NCBI RefSeq assembly: GCF_003236385.1
Contig: NZ_POUA01000022.1
Span: forward strand, 1-40,566
Direction: 5' to 3'
DNA: 40,566 bases
Source of the DNA: Spongiactinospora gelatinilytica
GTDB lineage: Bacteria; Actinomycetota; Actinomycetes; Streptosporangiales; Streptosporangiaceae
The translations under genes were made by a program, and so were the position numbers. Each line of letters opens with the position of its first letter. Within the stretch, counting starts at the first letter, position 1. This document shows positions 9,318-19,843 of the stretch, one piece after another. The notes under the pieces are model-generated. The model did no database searches, was not told the DNA's origin, and was given only the letters and a program-made list of their open reading frames with translations.

Positions 9318-9514
9318 CCCACCGCCCGCCACATCGCCCGGGCGGTGGACGCATTGGCCTGGGCTGATCTGCCGGCGGGCCGGTCGTTGCCCGGGTGCCG
9401 GCCTGGATGAGGTCTTCGCCCTGGTGGTGGACGTGCCGGCCGGGGCCGGCCCGCCGGGCGGCCGAGATCATCGGCTCCCCCCGCGATGGATGCGCCTCCC
9501 GCGCCGGCCTGAGC
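9292..9514 (+). repeat. 23-bp direct repeat, copies exactly 200 bp apart
   Basis: Bases 9292-9314 (last codons and stop region of the cysteine desulfurase gene) recur exactly at 9492-9514 in the intergenic region before the DUF695 gene. Similarity continues weakly about 25 bp upstream of both copies (a CATCG core and nearby bases). This looks like a decayed duplication of the 3' end of the desulfurase gene, or the footprint of an insertion bounded by target-like repeats. No open frame of interest lies between. Confidence 0.6.
9320..9347 (+). terminator. Hairpin after the cysteine desulfurase gene
   Basis: CACCGCCCG (9320-9328) and CGGGCGGTG (9339-9347) form a perfect 9-bp stem with a 10-nt loop, beginning 3 bp after the stop codon. 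No T-run follows, which is common for hairpin terminators in high-GC actinobacteria. Confidence 0.55.
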
Positions 9515-9529
9515 CGGTTCGGTAGGAGG

Positions 9530-10579
9530 TCAGGCGAGGAAGGGGGAGACCTCCGCCCAGGCGGGGTCGTCCTCCGCCTCGACCTCCACGTCGCCCTCCC
9601 GCCAGCTGCTCGCCAGCTCCTCGGCGTGCCGTTCGGCGTCGCCCTCCGGGTCGGCGTAGATGTGGATCACCCGCTGGCCGTCCGAGCCGATGTACGCCAC
9701 CAGTACCGCCGACTCCGGCTTCAGCCCGGCCGCCAGCCGCTCCTCGAAGTCGCGCAACGCCGGTACCGAGGCCCCGTCGGGCAGACCGTCGGCGTCGCGG
9801 TGCCGGTAGCCCAGGCCGATCGCGACATGCCGGTCGAAGATCGGGTAGTCGACCGGCCGCAGCGGATAACGTACCGTCGCGACCAGCTTCGCGCCGTCGG
9901 CCGTCTGGCCCTCCATCAGCGCCCACTGCTCCTCGGCGAACTCCGCCGCCACATCGGCCACCACGCTCGGCAGATGCACCGCGGCCACCGCGTCGATGGG
10001 CTGGAAGGCGGCCGGCTGGATCTCACCGATCCAGCGGGCCACGTCGTCCTCGCCGAGCAGCCAGTCGAGCGCGAGCAGCGTGGCCGACAGCCGGGTCTCC
10101 TCCTCCAGCAGTGTGAAGATCGGATGGTAGGCGGTCACATCGACGCGCGGCTTGCCGCGCGGTACGTGCAGCCCGAGCATCAGCTTGTCGAAGTCGAACT
10201 CATACCCGCCGACGTCGATCGACAACTCCGCGGCGGCCTGGTTGGCCTGCCGCGCCGGGTGGTACTCCCAGCGCTCGTCAGGGGGCGGCGCGGCCAGCGC
10301 CCAGCGGTGCGCCAGCGAGCGCAGCTCGGGATCGCCCGCGGCGGTCACCACCAGCGCCTGCTCCGCCGACCGGCCGGGGGCGATCTCCCACACGAGCGAC
10401 GGATGCACCGCCGCCACGGCGGCCTCGATCCGCTCGGCCAGCTCGTCGTTCTCCCCAGCCACGACCAGCCCGTCCAGCTCCGGCCTTGCCTGTGACCACC
10501 ACTCCCAGAACTTCGCGATCTCCGCGGAACGCCGAGAACGCGGCCCGGACTCCCCACCATCGCGGCCGAACAATCGCAT
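9530..10579 (-). CDS. DUF695-like protein of unknown function
   Basis: 349 residues, start ATG at 10579. There is no signal peptide or membrane segment; it is acidic and rich in Trp, Ala and Glu. The N-terminus begins MRLFGRDGG followed by a FWEWW motif. The C-terminal ~100 residues (ERLAAGLKPES, VLVAYIGSDGQRVIHIYADPEG, and the final EDDPAWAEVSPFL) match my recollection of the DUF695 pattern, which ends in a DPxW motif. The gene stands alone on the minus strand between the desulfurase gene and the low-complexity region. No catalytic residues are known for this family, so no function is proposed. Confidence 0.75.
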   Translation of the reverse strand: MRLFGRDGGESGPRSRRSAEIAKFWEWWSQARPELDGLVVAGENDELAERIEAAVAAVHPSLVWEIAPGRSAEQALVVTAAGDPELRSLAHRWALAAPPPDERWEYHPARQANQAAAELSIDVGGYEFDFDKLMLGLHVPRGKPRVDVTAYHPIFTLLEEETRLSATLLALDWLLGEDDVARWIGEIQPAAFQPIDAVAAVHLPSVVADVAAEFAEEQWALMEGQTADGAKLVATVRYPLRPVDYPIFDRHVAIGLGYRHRDADGLPDGASVPALRDFEERLAAGLKPESAVLVAYIGSDGQRVIHIYADPEGDAERHAEELASSWREGDVEVEAEDDPAWAEVSPFLA

Positions 10580-11349
10580 GCAGGGGATGCTATCCGCTAT
10601 GTGGTCATGGCGCTCGTTGTGCCCATGGCGCTCGCTTAGCTCACGCTAGGCCCGGGCGCCCTCAAGGCCGCGCCCTCCTCTCCTCGCTCAGTCGCTCAGT
10701 CGCTCACTCGCTCGTCCCTCGCTCCCTCGCTCCCTCACTCCATCGCTCGTCGCTCCGGACACGGCCGCGCCCGGGCAAAGCCGAGCGCCTCGCTTCGCTC
10801 GCGCAGGCCGTGCTTGGCCACGGTGGGAGAGTCCATGATCGCTCGCATTCCCCCGCCTCCGGCGGGGACGCGCTCCGCGCGCCCAAAGGCCCTCGCTTCG
10901 CTCGGACGCCGGGCTTCGCCCGATGTACGGCAGGCCTGCTCTCGCCGCCCGCCGTGCTCGGTTGTGGCCTTGTGTCCGAGTTTCGTGTGTGTCGTGGTCG
11001 CCCGCCGTTCCAGCACCGGCTAAGACGGTCCCTGATGGCCGGTGGGCTGCCGTTAGCCCGACGATCGGGTGTGCGGCCCGAGGTGTGCGCCGGCCTCTTC
11101 CGTGACTTGGGCATGGTGGCTAAAGCCGCTGTACGGCGTCGGCCTTCACGCCACTGTGCCCTCCCCGTACCTCTACTTCTGAACGGACGGATCGGCATCT
11201 CCAAGGGCGTGGCCCCAAGGTCGGCATTCCGGGCATTGTTGTGACACAACAGGGCGTTTCACGGTTCGGACCTGCGTGATCCCTGGCATGAGCAAGACCT
11301 GCGCGCCTAGCCTGAGGTCGTCGAGACTTCAACGAAAGGCAGCACGGCC
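10580..11349. other. Gene-poor, low-complexity and hairpin-rich stretch
   Basis: No convincing gene. From 10676 to about 10760 the sequence is built of degenerate short units such as CGCTCAGT, CGCTCACT and CGCTCCCT. Downstream are small hairpins, for example CCCCGCC-TCC-GGCGGGG (10851-10867), and CGCTTCGCTCG-like motifs at 10791-10802 and 10894-10905. The possible frames in this stretch (such as 10486-11244) are Ser/Arg/Pro-rich, cover each other on both strands, lack ribosome sites and read as composition artefacts. It abuts two decaying genes, so it may be a scar of past insertion or a repeat family of this genome. Confidence 0.6.
11237..11251. promoter_or_regulatory. Perfect 15-bp palindrome upstream of the XRE gene
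   Basis: TGTTGTG-A-CACAACA is an exact inverted repeat in comparatively AT-rich DNA, ~100 bp upstream of the TTG start at 11350. Its length and symmetry fit an operator for a dimeric helix-turn-helix regulator, plausibly the adjacent XRE protein. A weak TAGCCT -10 candidate lies at 11308-11313. Confidence 0.45.
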
Positions 11350-12276
11350 TTGAGCGACGGTACCGATGATTCCAGCGCGCCGGAACTCACATTGGGGCAG
11401 CGCATCCAGAAGCTACGTGAACGCCGCGGGATGACCCGCGAGGTCCTGGCGGGCCTGGTCGGTAAGAGTGAGTCGTGGCTGAAGAGAGTGGAGAAGGGGC
11501 GGCTGCAACAGAATCCCCGTTTGCCGATACTGCTGGAATTCGCGGAGGCCCTCCGTGTTCGCGACCTTTCGGAAATCACGGGCGATCAATCCATGCCGGT
11601 GCGAATGTTCACCGGCCCGGGGCATCCCGCTCTCGCCGCGGTTCGCGCGGCCGTCAACGCATTGCCCGTCCAAGCCGCCGACGGCGCAGTGCAGCCGTTG
11701 GGAACCCTGCGCACCCGGCTCGATCGAGCGTGGCAGATCCGGCATTCCTCGCCTGATCACCGGACCGCGCTCGGTGCGCTTCTGCCCGACCTGCTGCGTG
11801 ACGCCCAGGTCGCGGCGCAGATGTACCGTGGCGACACGCGGCGGCGGGCCCAGGCCGTGCTCGCTGAGACCTATGGGCTGACGCCGGAGCGGGTGGCGGG
11901 GCGCCTGCCTGCGCAGTACTACCAGCCGTGGACGTCGTTCTCCCGGATCATCATGAAGCCGCACGCTGTGACGATCGCCGTGGAGCTGCACAAGAGCGGC
12001 GAGGCCGCGCGACAGGCCGACCGCGCCGGATCGACGGCGATTCCTTCGGTACCTCGGCGTGGGCGGCATCTCATCGAGGTCGCCCGCGCTCGCCGGCTCC
12101 GGCGCGACCACTCGGCTGTACTGGGGACACTTCAGCTTGCCAACCGAACGGCACCGGAGACGATCCGGTACAACGGCTTCGCGCGGCGCATGGTGTTGGA
12201 GCTCGTAGAAGCGGGTCCGGCCGGGCTGCGCTAGCAGGTACGAGAGCTGGCGGACCTTATCGGCCTTCTGGTCTGA
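11350..12276 (+). pseudogene. Decaying XRE-family regulator (internal deletion and premature stop)
   Basis: TTG start at 11350 after GAAAGG. Residues ~15-70 are a clear XRE helix-turn-helix (LGQRIQKLRERRGMTREVLAGLVGKSESWLKRVEKG). Full-length relatives I recall continue into a TPR-like C-terminal region of some 250-300 residues. Here the conserved stretch ending AQAVLAETYGL (~11880) is followed almost at once by a segment that normally lies about 100 residues later (YYQPWTSFSRIIM), so an in-frame deletion of roughly 300 nt is inferred. The conserved C-terminus is then broken by TAG at 12232-12234; the same frame continues QVRELADLIGLLV to TGA 12274-12276, which matches the usual ending. A 294-residue product with DNA-binding domain could still be made, so residual function cannot be excluded. 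Confidence 0.65.
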
Positions 12277-12338
12277 CCGGAACGAGGGGGCACATTCTGT
12301 GCCTCCTCCGTCACAGTCTGTTGCCTACGGTCGTCGCC

Positions 12339-12673
12339 ATGCTTCCTGAGCAGGCGCCCCGCACATCAGGCGGGTCCTGGACCGTGCCGTACCCCATCGA
12401 CCGAGACAGCGATCTGTTCGTGGTGTGGGAGGTCGACGCCGGCGACTCCGGCGCAGGCGGCGTGACCAGGGATGAGGTCGCCGCCGAGAAGGCGATGCTC
12501 GATGACCTCGCGTCGTTTCCGAGGGCGCGGGGCCGGGTCCGGTACGCGTGTCTGGTCCCGCGCCGCGCGGGCCCATCTACGACTATCGGTACGGCACGAC
12601 CCTGGTCACCGCGCATCGCACGGAAGGTGCGACCGTCTCCGTGGCCGGTGACGCGTGGGAGGGAACGCCATGA
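12339..12673 (+). pseudogene. Frameshifted small hypothetical gene
   Basis: A protein-like frame starts at ATG 12339 and reads WTVPYPIDRDSDLFVVWEVD, then VTRDEVAAEKAMLDDLASFP and RYACLVPRRAGP. At the C-run 12572-12574 coding character shifts to the next frame, which reads IYDYRYGTTLVTAHRTEG and continues to a stop at 12671-12673. One extra C at that run would join both halves into a ~112-residue protein ending DAWEGTP. I do not recognise the family. It follows the XRE remnant on the same strand and may have been its partner. A sequencing error in the C-run would give the same picture. Confidence 0.5.
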
Positions 12674-12748
12674 GCGGTTCCCCATCGTCCGCGGGGGCCG
12701 ACACGATCCTGCAGCGCGAAATCCGGCCCGTCCGTGGGGCGGGTGCGT

Positions 12749-13231
12749 TCACTGGTTCTCGCGGTGGGTCAGTTCGAGCAGGCGGCGTACCAGGGCCGCT
12801 CGTCGGAGGTGGGCGCGTACCGTCAGGAGCAGGGACGTGGTGATGAACACGCCCCCGACCGTCAGGACCGGCCAGGTGGCGGTGTCGCGCTGGGCGGCGA
12901 CGGTCGTCAGGACCGCCGTGGTGGTGATGGAGGCGGTCAGGGCGAGCCAGGCGGCGATCAGGCGGTCGGTGGCGAACAGTGGGACCCGGCGGGTCAGCAG
13001 CCAGCCGCCGTACCCCGCCCAGGCCAGGCAGAACGTGGTGAACATCGCGAATGCCAGATGGGTGTGGCCGGGGAGGGGGCCGGGCTCCGACCACCACAGG
13101 GCGCCGGTGAACGCCCCGCCCGTCGTGCCCGCCACCAGTGCCGTCACCGCGCGGATGCGGGTTCTCGGTGACAGTACCGGCGTCAGGTGTTCGATCATGT
13201 TTTGCGCCGACAGGCGCGGTTCGTCGGTCAT
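12749..13231 (-). CDS. Four-helix membrane protein coupled to an ECF sigma factor
   Basis: 160 residues with a ~25-residue cytoplasmic N-terminus and four hydrophobic segments (starting near IRAVTALVAG, HLAFAMFTTF, LIAAWLALTA and WPVLTVGGVF), ending in a basic, Arg-rich tail. Its ATG (13231-13229) overlaps the sigma factor stop by 4 nt (ATGA), so the two are translationally coupled. Position suggests a role in controlling the sigma factor, but the zinc-binding HxxxCxxC anti-sigma motif is absent. I do not recognise a named family. Confidence 0.75.
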   Translation of the reverse strand: MTDEPRLSAQNMIEHLTPVLSPRTRIRAVTALVAGTTGGAFTGALWWSEPGPLPGHTHLAFAMFTTFCLAWAGYGGWLLTRRVPLFATDRLIAAWLALTASITTTAVLTTVAAQRDTATWPVLTVGGVFITTSLLLTVRAHLRRAALVRRLLELTHRENQ

Positions 13232-13752
13232 GGCAGGTCTCCCTTCTCCTCCAGGTGTTCGCGCAGCAGGCGGCGGGCGCGGTTGAGCCGGGATTTGACC
13301 GTTCCGGCGGGGATCTGGCAGATGTGCGCGCATTCCTCCACTGGCAGGTCCTCCAGGTAGAAAAGGACGAGGATCTCCCGTTCCAGTACCGGCAGCGCGG
13401 ACAGCGCGCTCACCAGGGCGGCCCGATCCACCATGGCCTCGGCCGGATCTTCTACCGTGCTGTCGCCGACCAGAAAGACCTTCTCGGCCTGGGCGTACTC
13501 CGCGCGCAGCCGTTCGGTGATCGAACGCCGGGCGATCGTGAACAGCCATGGCGTGAACCGGCCGGGTTTCCTGAGCCGGGGCAGGCCGCGGACCACGGCC
13601 AGCCAGATCTCCTGGCTGACGTCGTCGGCCCGGTCGGCGTCCAGCATGCGCCGGACGTACGTCCACACCGGCACCCGCCACCGCGCCAGCAGCTCGGCCA
13701 GCGCCTCGCGCTCGCCCAACTGGGCGCGGATCACCAGTGCCTCATCGGTCAT
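13228..13752 (-). CDS. ECF-subfamily RNA polymerase sigma factor
   Basis: 174 residues, the usual ECF length. Region 2 ([29 protein letters not shown], then [15 protein letters not shown]) and region 4 ([32 protein letters not shown]) are both complete and joined by a short acidic linker. The start at 13752 has AGGAGG 5 nt upstream. It directs core polymerase to a specific regulon, signal unknown. The overlapping downstream gene encodes a membrane protein that may sense or restrain it. It is divergent from mnmA. Confidence 0.93.
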   Translation of the reverse strand: MTDEALVIRAQLGEREALAELLARWRVPVWTYVRRMLDADRADDVSQEIWLAVVRGLPRLRKPGRFTPWLFTIARRSITERLRAEYAQAEKVFLVGDSTVEDPAEAMVDRAALVSALSALPVLEREILVLFYLEDLPVEECAHICQIPAGTVKSRLNRARRLLREHLEEKGDLP

Positions 13753-13838
13753 CTCGTCCTCCTGTCACCCACACAGTCGGGCGGGAGGCGGCGGAGGTTC
13801 ACGATCGCCCGGCGAAGGCGGGTACGCTCGATGGTGTT

Positions 13839-14912
13839 ATGGGACTTCGTGTGCTTGCCGCCATGTCGGGCGGTGTCGATTCGGCCGTGGCCGCCGCGCG
13901 GGCGGCCGAGGCCGGGCATGATGTCACCGGCGTGCATCTGGCGCTGTCGGCCAACCCGCAGTCGTACCGCACCGGGGCGCGTGGGTGTTGCACGGTCGAG
14001 GACGCGCGGGATGCCAGGCGGGCCGCCGACGTGATCGGCATTCCCTTCTACATCTGGGACATGGCCGAGCGTTTCGCCCGTGACGTGGTGGACGACTTCG
14101 TCAGCGAGTACGCCGCCGGCCGTACGCCCAATCCGTGCGTGCGCTGCAACGAGAAGATCAAGTTCGCCGCGGTGCTCGACCGGGCGCTGGCGCTCGGGTT
14201 CGACGCCGTGGTCACCGGGCACCACGCGCGCCTGTCCGGCGGCGTGCTGCGACGCAGCGTTGACGCCGACAAGGACCAGTCCTACGTGCTCGCCGTGCTC
14301 ACCGGCCGGCAGCTCGGGCACGCCATGTTCCCGCTGGGCGACTCCACCAAGGCCGAGGTCAGGGCGGAGGCCGCGGCCCGCGGGCTGTCGGTCGCCGACA
14401 AGCCCGACAGCCACGACATCTGCTTCATCGCCGACGGCGACACCCGCTCCTTCCTGGCCGAGCGGCTGGGCACGGCGGAGGGGCCGGTCATCGACGCCCT
14501 GTCCGGGGAGGTGGTCGGCGGCCACCACGGGGCCTACGGCTACACCATCGGGCAGCGCCGGGGCCTGGCCCTGGACCGTCCGTCGGCCGACGGCCGTCCC
14601 CGTTACGTGCTGTCCATCGAGCCGGTGTCCAACACCGTCACCGTGGGGCCGCGCGAAGCGCTCAAGGTCGGGTCGATCACCTGCGAGCGTCCGGTCTGGA
14701 ACGGCCCGGTCGCGGGCCCTGCCGAGCCTCGGGGCTGCACCGTGCAGCTTCGCGCGCACGGCGAGGTGTACGGCTGCCGGGCCCAGCTCACCGGCGACAC
14801 CCTGCACATCGAGCTGGACGAGCCGGCCACCGGCGTGGCGCCCGGCCAGACGGCCGTCCTCTACGACGGCGACATCGTGATCGGCTCGGCGACCATCTCG
14901 GCCGCCGCCTGA
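13839..14912 (+). CDS. mnmA: tRNA-specific 2-thiouridylase MnmA
   Basis: 357 residues. The N-terminus carries the PP-loop ATP pyrophosphatase motif ([11 protein letters not shown]). The two catalytic cysteines are in [12 protein letters not shown] and [24 protein letters not shown] and TIGQRRGL are further family signatures. It adenylates and then thiolates U34 of the tRNAs for Lys, Glu and Gln, taking sulfur from a cysteine desulfurase. A desulfurase gene lies upstream at 8151. The ATG at 13839 is used because it immediately precedes the PP-loop region; longer frames add a non-conserved stretch. A TACGCT element (13823-13828) lies 10 nt before the ATG, so the 5' leader is probably only a few bases long. 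Confidence 0.95.
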   Translation: MGLRVLAAMSGGVDSAVAAARAAEAGHDVTGVHLALSANPQSYRTGARGCCTVEDARDARRAADVIGIPFYIWDMAERFARDVVDDFVSEYAAGRTPNPCVRCNEKIKFAAVLDRALALGFDAVVTGHHARLSGGVLRRSVDADKDQSYVLAVLTGRQLGHAMFPLGDSTKAEVRAEAAARGLSVADKPDSHDICFIADGDTRSFLAERLGTAEGPVIDALSGEVVGGHHGAYGYTIGQRRGLALDRPSADGRPRYVLSIEPVSNTVTVGPREALKVGSITCERPVWNGPVAGPAEPRGCTVQLRAHGEVYGCRAQLTGDTLHIELDEPATGVAPGQTAVLYDGDIVIGSATISAAA

Positions 14913-14947
14913 GGTCCCGAGCCGATAAGGCCGACAACGCCGATGGG

Positions 14948-15382
14948 TCAGGCTTCCAGCCGCTTGAGGAGGTACACGTCCTCATGGCCGCCGGGGATGC
15001 CCGGCACCCGGCTGATCTCGGCGTAGCCCTGCCGCTGGTAGAAACCGGGCGCCTGGAACGTGTAGGTCGAGACGATGACCCGGTCGCAGCCCCGTCGTCC
15101 GGCCTCCAGCTCGGCGGCTTTGAGGATCTTGGCGCCCCAGCCGTGCGCGCGGCCGTCCTCGCGGACCCAGAGCAGCGAGATCAGGCACAGGGCGCCCCAG
15201 GTGTAGGCGGTCAGGCCGCCGACCAGCTCGCCGTCGTCATCGACGACCTTGACGGAGAAGGAATCGCCATAGGGCGCGCCGATGGCGGCCTCATTGAACG
15301 CGGCCAGCTCCCGGTCGAGCCGTTCGTCGAGCTCGCGGTCGTCGCCACCGACGGTCAGGATGGGGGTCGGCTCTGCTGTCAC
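14948..15382 (-). CDS. GNAT-family N-acetyltransferase
   Basis: 144 residues from GTG 15382. The GNAT fold is recognisable: VGGLTAYTWGALCLISLLWVRE (beta 4) is followed by the acetyl-CoA loop region RAHGWGAKILKAAELEA, then CDRVIVSTYTFQAPGFYQRQGY. It transfers an acetyl group from acetyl-CoA to an unidentified small molecule or protein. A longer frame from ATG 15430 exists, but relatives normally begin close to the residue at 15382. That GTG also lies 8 nt from a CATACT -10 element on the minus strand, implying a leaderless message. It is downstream of the MBL-fold gene on the same strand and convergent with mnmA. Confidence 0.8.
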   Translation of the reverse strand: MTAEPTPILTVGGDDRELDERLDRELAAFNEAAIGAPYGDSFSVKVVDDDGELVGGLTAYTWGALCLISLLWVREDGRAHGWGAKILKAAELEAGRRGCDRVIVSTYTFQAPGFYQRQGYAEISRVPGIPGGHEDVYLLKRLEA

Positions 15383-15390
15383 GCTGCCGG

Positions 15391-15424
15391 AGTATGTCAG
15401 CAGGCCGGTTTCGGTGCGACCGAA
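15391..15424 (-). promoter_or_regulatory. GNAT promoter with palindrome over the -35 region
   Basis: On the minus strand CATACT (15396-15391) is 8 nt before GTG 15382. A perfect inverted repeat TTCGGT-GCG-ACCGAA (15410-15424) covers the position where the -35 would sit. This is a typical repressor site arrangement; the binding protein is unknown. Confidence 0.4.
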
Positions 15425-15451
15425 TTTCACCGGCCGGTGGCTCCTGGAGCC

Positions 15452-16096
15452 TCACAGCGCGACCGTCTCGCCGATCGCCAGCCTGCGGAACTCCGCCTTC
15501 TGCTCATCGCCCTCACCGGCGAGCCAGTTGTCGATCAGCCCGAGACCGGCCTCGCTGTAGAGCGCGTCGTGCGTGGAGTACGCGCGCTCGGGCCGTACCT
15601 CGCGCAGGTAGCCGATCATCTCGGCCAGCTTCAGCCACGGACCGCCGGTCGGCACCAGCAATGTGTGCACGTCCACCCCCGGCACGGTGAGGGCGTCGCC
15701 CGCGTAGAAGACCTGCTCCTCCACCAGGAATCCGACGTTCTGCACCTGCGGCAGGTCGGGGTGGTTCTTGGCGTGCAGCTCGCCGAAGGTCCGGACCCGG
15801 AAGCCCGCCGCCTCGAAGGCGTCGCCGTGACGGACGGTCTGGATCTGCGCGGGCACCCCCGAGTCCGTCAGGACCCTCGCGACGGCGTCGCAGGTCCAGA
15901 TGGACAGCCCGGGCTCGGCCGCCGCGGCGGCGCGCAGCCGTTCGGGCTCCAGGTGGTCGAAGTGCTCGTGCGTGATCAGCACCGCGTCCGCGCCCTCCAG
16001 GGCCGACTCCTCGCTGAACGCGCCGGGATCGATGACCAGGACCTTGCCGTCCTTCTCCAGCCGGACGCACGCGTGTGTGAACTTGGTCAGTTCCAT
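15452..16096 (-). CDS. MBL-fold metal-dependent hydrolase
   Basis: 214 residues from ATG 16096. It has the metallo-beta-lactamase signature ITHEHFDHL (HxHxDH), an early IDPG strand and later YAGDAL and STHDAL motifs that complete the di-metal site. It resembles the small UlaG/YcbL-like hydrolases; substrate is unknown. A longer frame extends to 16267 but it would overlap the divergent MetE gene. The ATG lies 7 nt from a TAGCGT -10 element, consistent with a leaderless mRNA from the shared divergent promoter. Confidence 0.88.
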   Translation of the reverse strand: MELTKFTHACVRLEKDGKVLVIDPGAFSEESALEGADAVLITHEHFDHLEPERLRAAAAAEPGLSIWTCDAVARVLTDSGVPAQIQTVRHGDAFEAAGFRVRTFGELHAKNHPDLPQVQNVGFLVEEQVFYAGDALTVPGVDVHTLLVPTGGPWLKLAEMIGYLREVRPERAYSTHDALYSEAGLGLIDNWLAGEGDEQKAEFRRLAIGETVAL

Positions 16097-16102
16097 GGGG
16101 CC

Positions 16103-16109
16103 TACGCTA
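16103..16109. promoter_or_regulatory. Mirror-symmetric bidirectional -10 element serving two leaderless genes
   Basis: TACGCTA (16103-16109) reads as TANNNT on both strands: TACGCT on plus, TAGCGT on minus. The plus-strand GTG (16116) and the minus-strand ATG (16096) each begin exactly 7 nt after their hexamer. Only 19 bp separate the two start codons, so neither gene has room for a leader or ribosome site. No strong -35 is visible on either side. The promoter call is inferred from spacing and matches similar TANNNT-to-start spacings at other genes here. Confidence 0.6.
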
Positions 16110-16115
16110 GCTGCC

Positions 16116-19537
<3,422 letters not shown>

Positions 19538-19609
19538 AGGTCACGACTGCGGGACGACCACGTGAGACGACGGACACCAGACGGGCATCGGGGGCAGCAT
19601 GGGAGAACA

Positions 19610-19629
19610 GCCGGAACCCCTGTTCCGGC
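19610..19629 (+). terminator. Hairpin after ligA, next to an AT-rich island
   Basis: GCCGGAAC-CCCT-GTTCCGGC is a perfect 8-bp stem with a 4-nt loop, 72 bp after the ligA stop. It leads into a run of short AT-rich palindromes (CCAAATTTGG at 19629-19638, then GTATAC, GAAATTTC and GAATTC) that stand out from the surrounding GC-rich DNA. It probably terminates ligA transcription; a role in the leader of the next gene is an alternative. Confidence 0.5.
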
Positions 19630-19663
19630 CAAATTTGGTATACGAAATTTCCGAATTCTTCCC

Positions 19664-19732
19664 TCACTGAGGGTGACGAAATCATGACCGAACCGGCGGC
19701 GATGTAGCGCTCTGTCGTCACTCATTGGGTGA
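19664..19732 (+). promoter_or_regulatory. Two BldD-like boxes upstream of the GGDEF-EAL gene
   Basis: The reported BldD consensus in Streptomyces is TNACNC(A/T)GNGTNA. TCACTGAGGGTGA (19664-19676) fits it with one mismatch. TCACTC-ATT-GGGTGA (19718-19732) has both half-sites exactly but a 3-bp centre instead of 1. A third, poorer site (two mismatches) is at 19761-19773. BldD is a cyclic-di-GMP-binding repressor known to control cyclic-di-GMP enzyme genes, so sites here would be a feedback loop. A stem GTCACT/AGTGAC (19717-19722 with 19735-19740) surrounds the second box. Confidence 0.5.
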
Positions 19733-19843
19733 ATAGTGACATTTCCCCAGAAATCGCCCGTGACGCACCGTACGCAGCCGGTTTCGCGAAGTGGCCCATA
19801 GGTCGTACCCTCCCATAGTGACCTCCAGGGGGTTTCGTTACTC

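Noticed and set aside
10486-11244. 252-codon plus-strand frame in the low-complexity stretch
   Set aside because: Ser/Arg/Leu-rich, no ribosome site, overlaps the DUF695 gene start and equally long frames on the other strand.
9318-12748. Mobile element or prophage as source of the decaying patch
   Set aside because: No transposase, integrase, terminal repeats or attachment-site pair could be seen; only decay is supported.
19538-19843. Possible c-di-GMP riboswitch before the GGDEF-EAL gene
   Set aside because: Hairpins are present, but I could not find the conserved GEMM-type loop motifs; simple hairpins and BldD-like boxes explain the region better.
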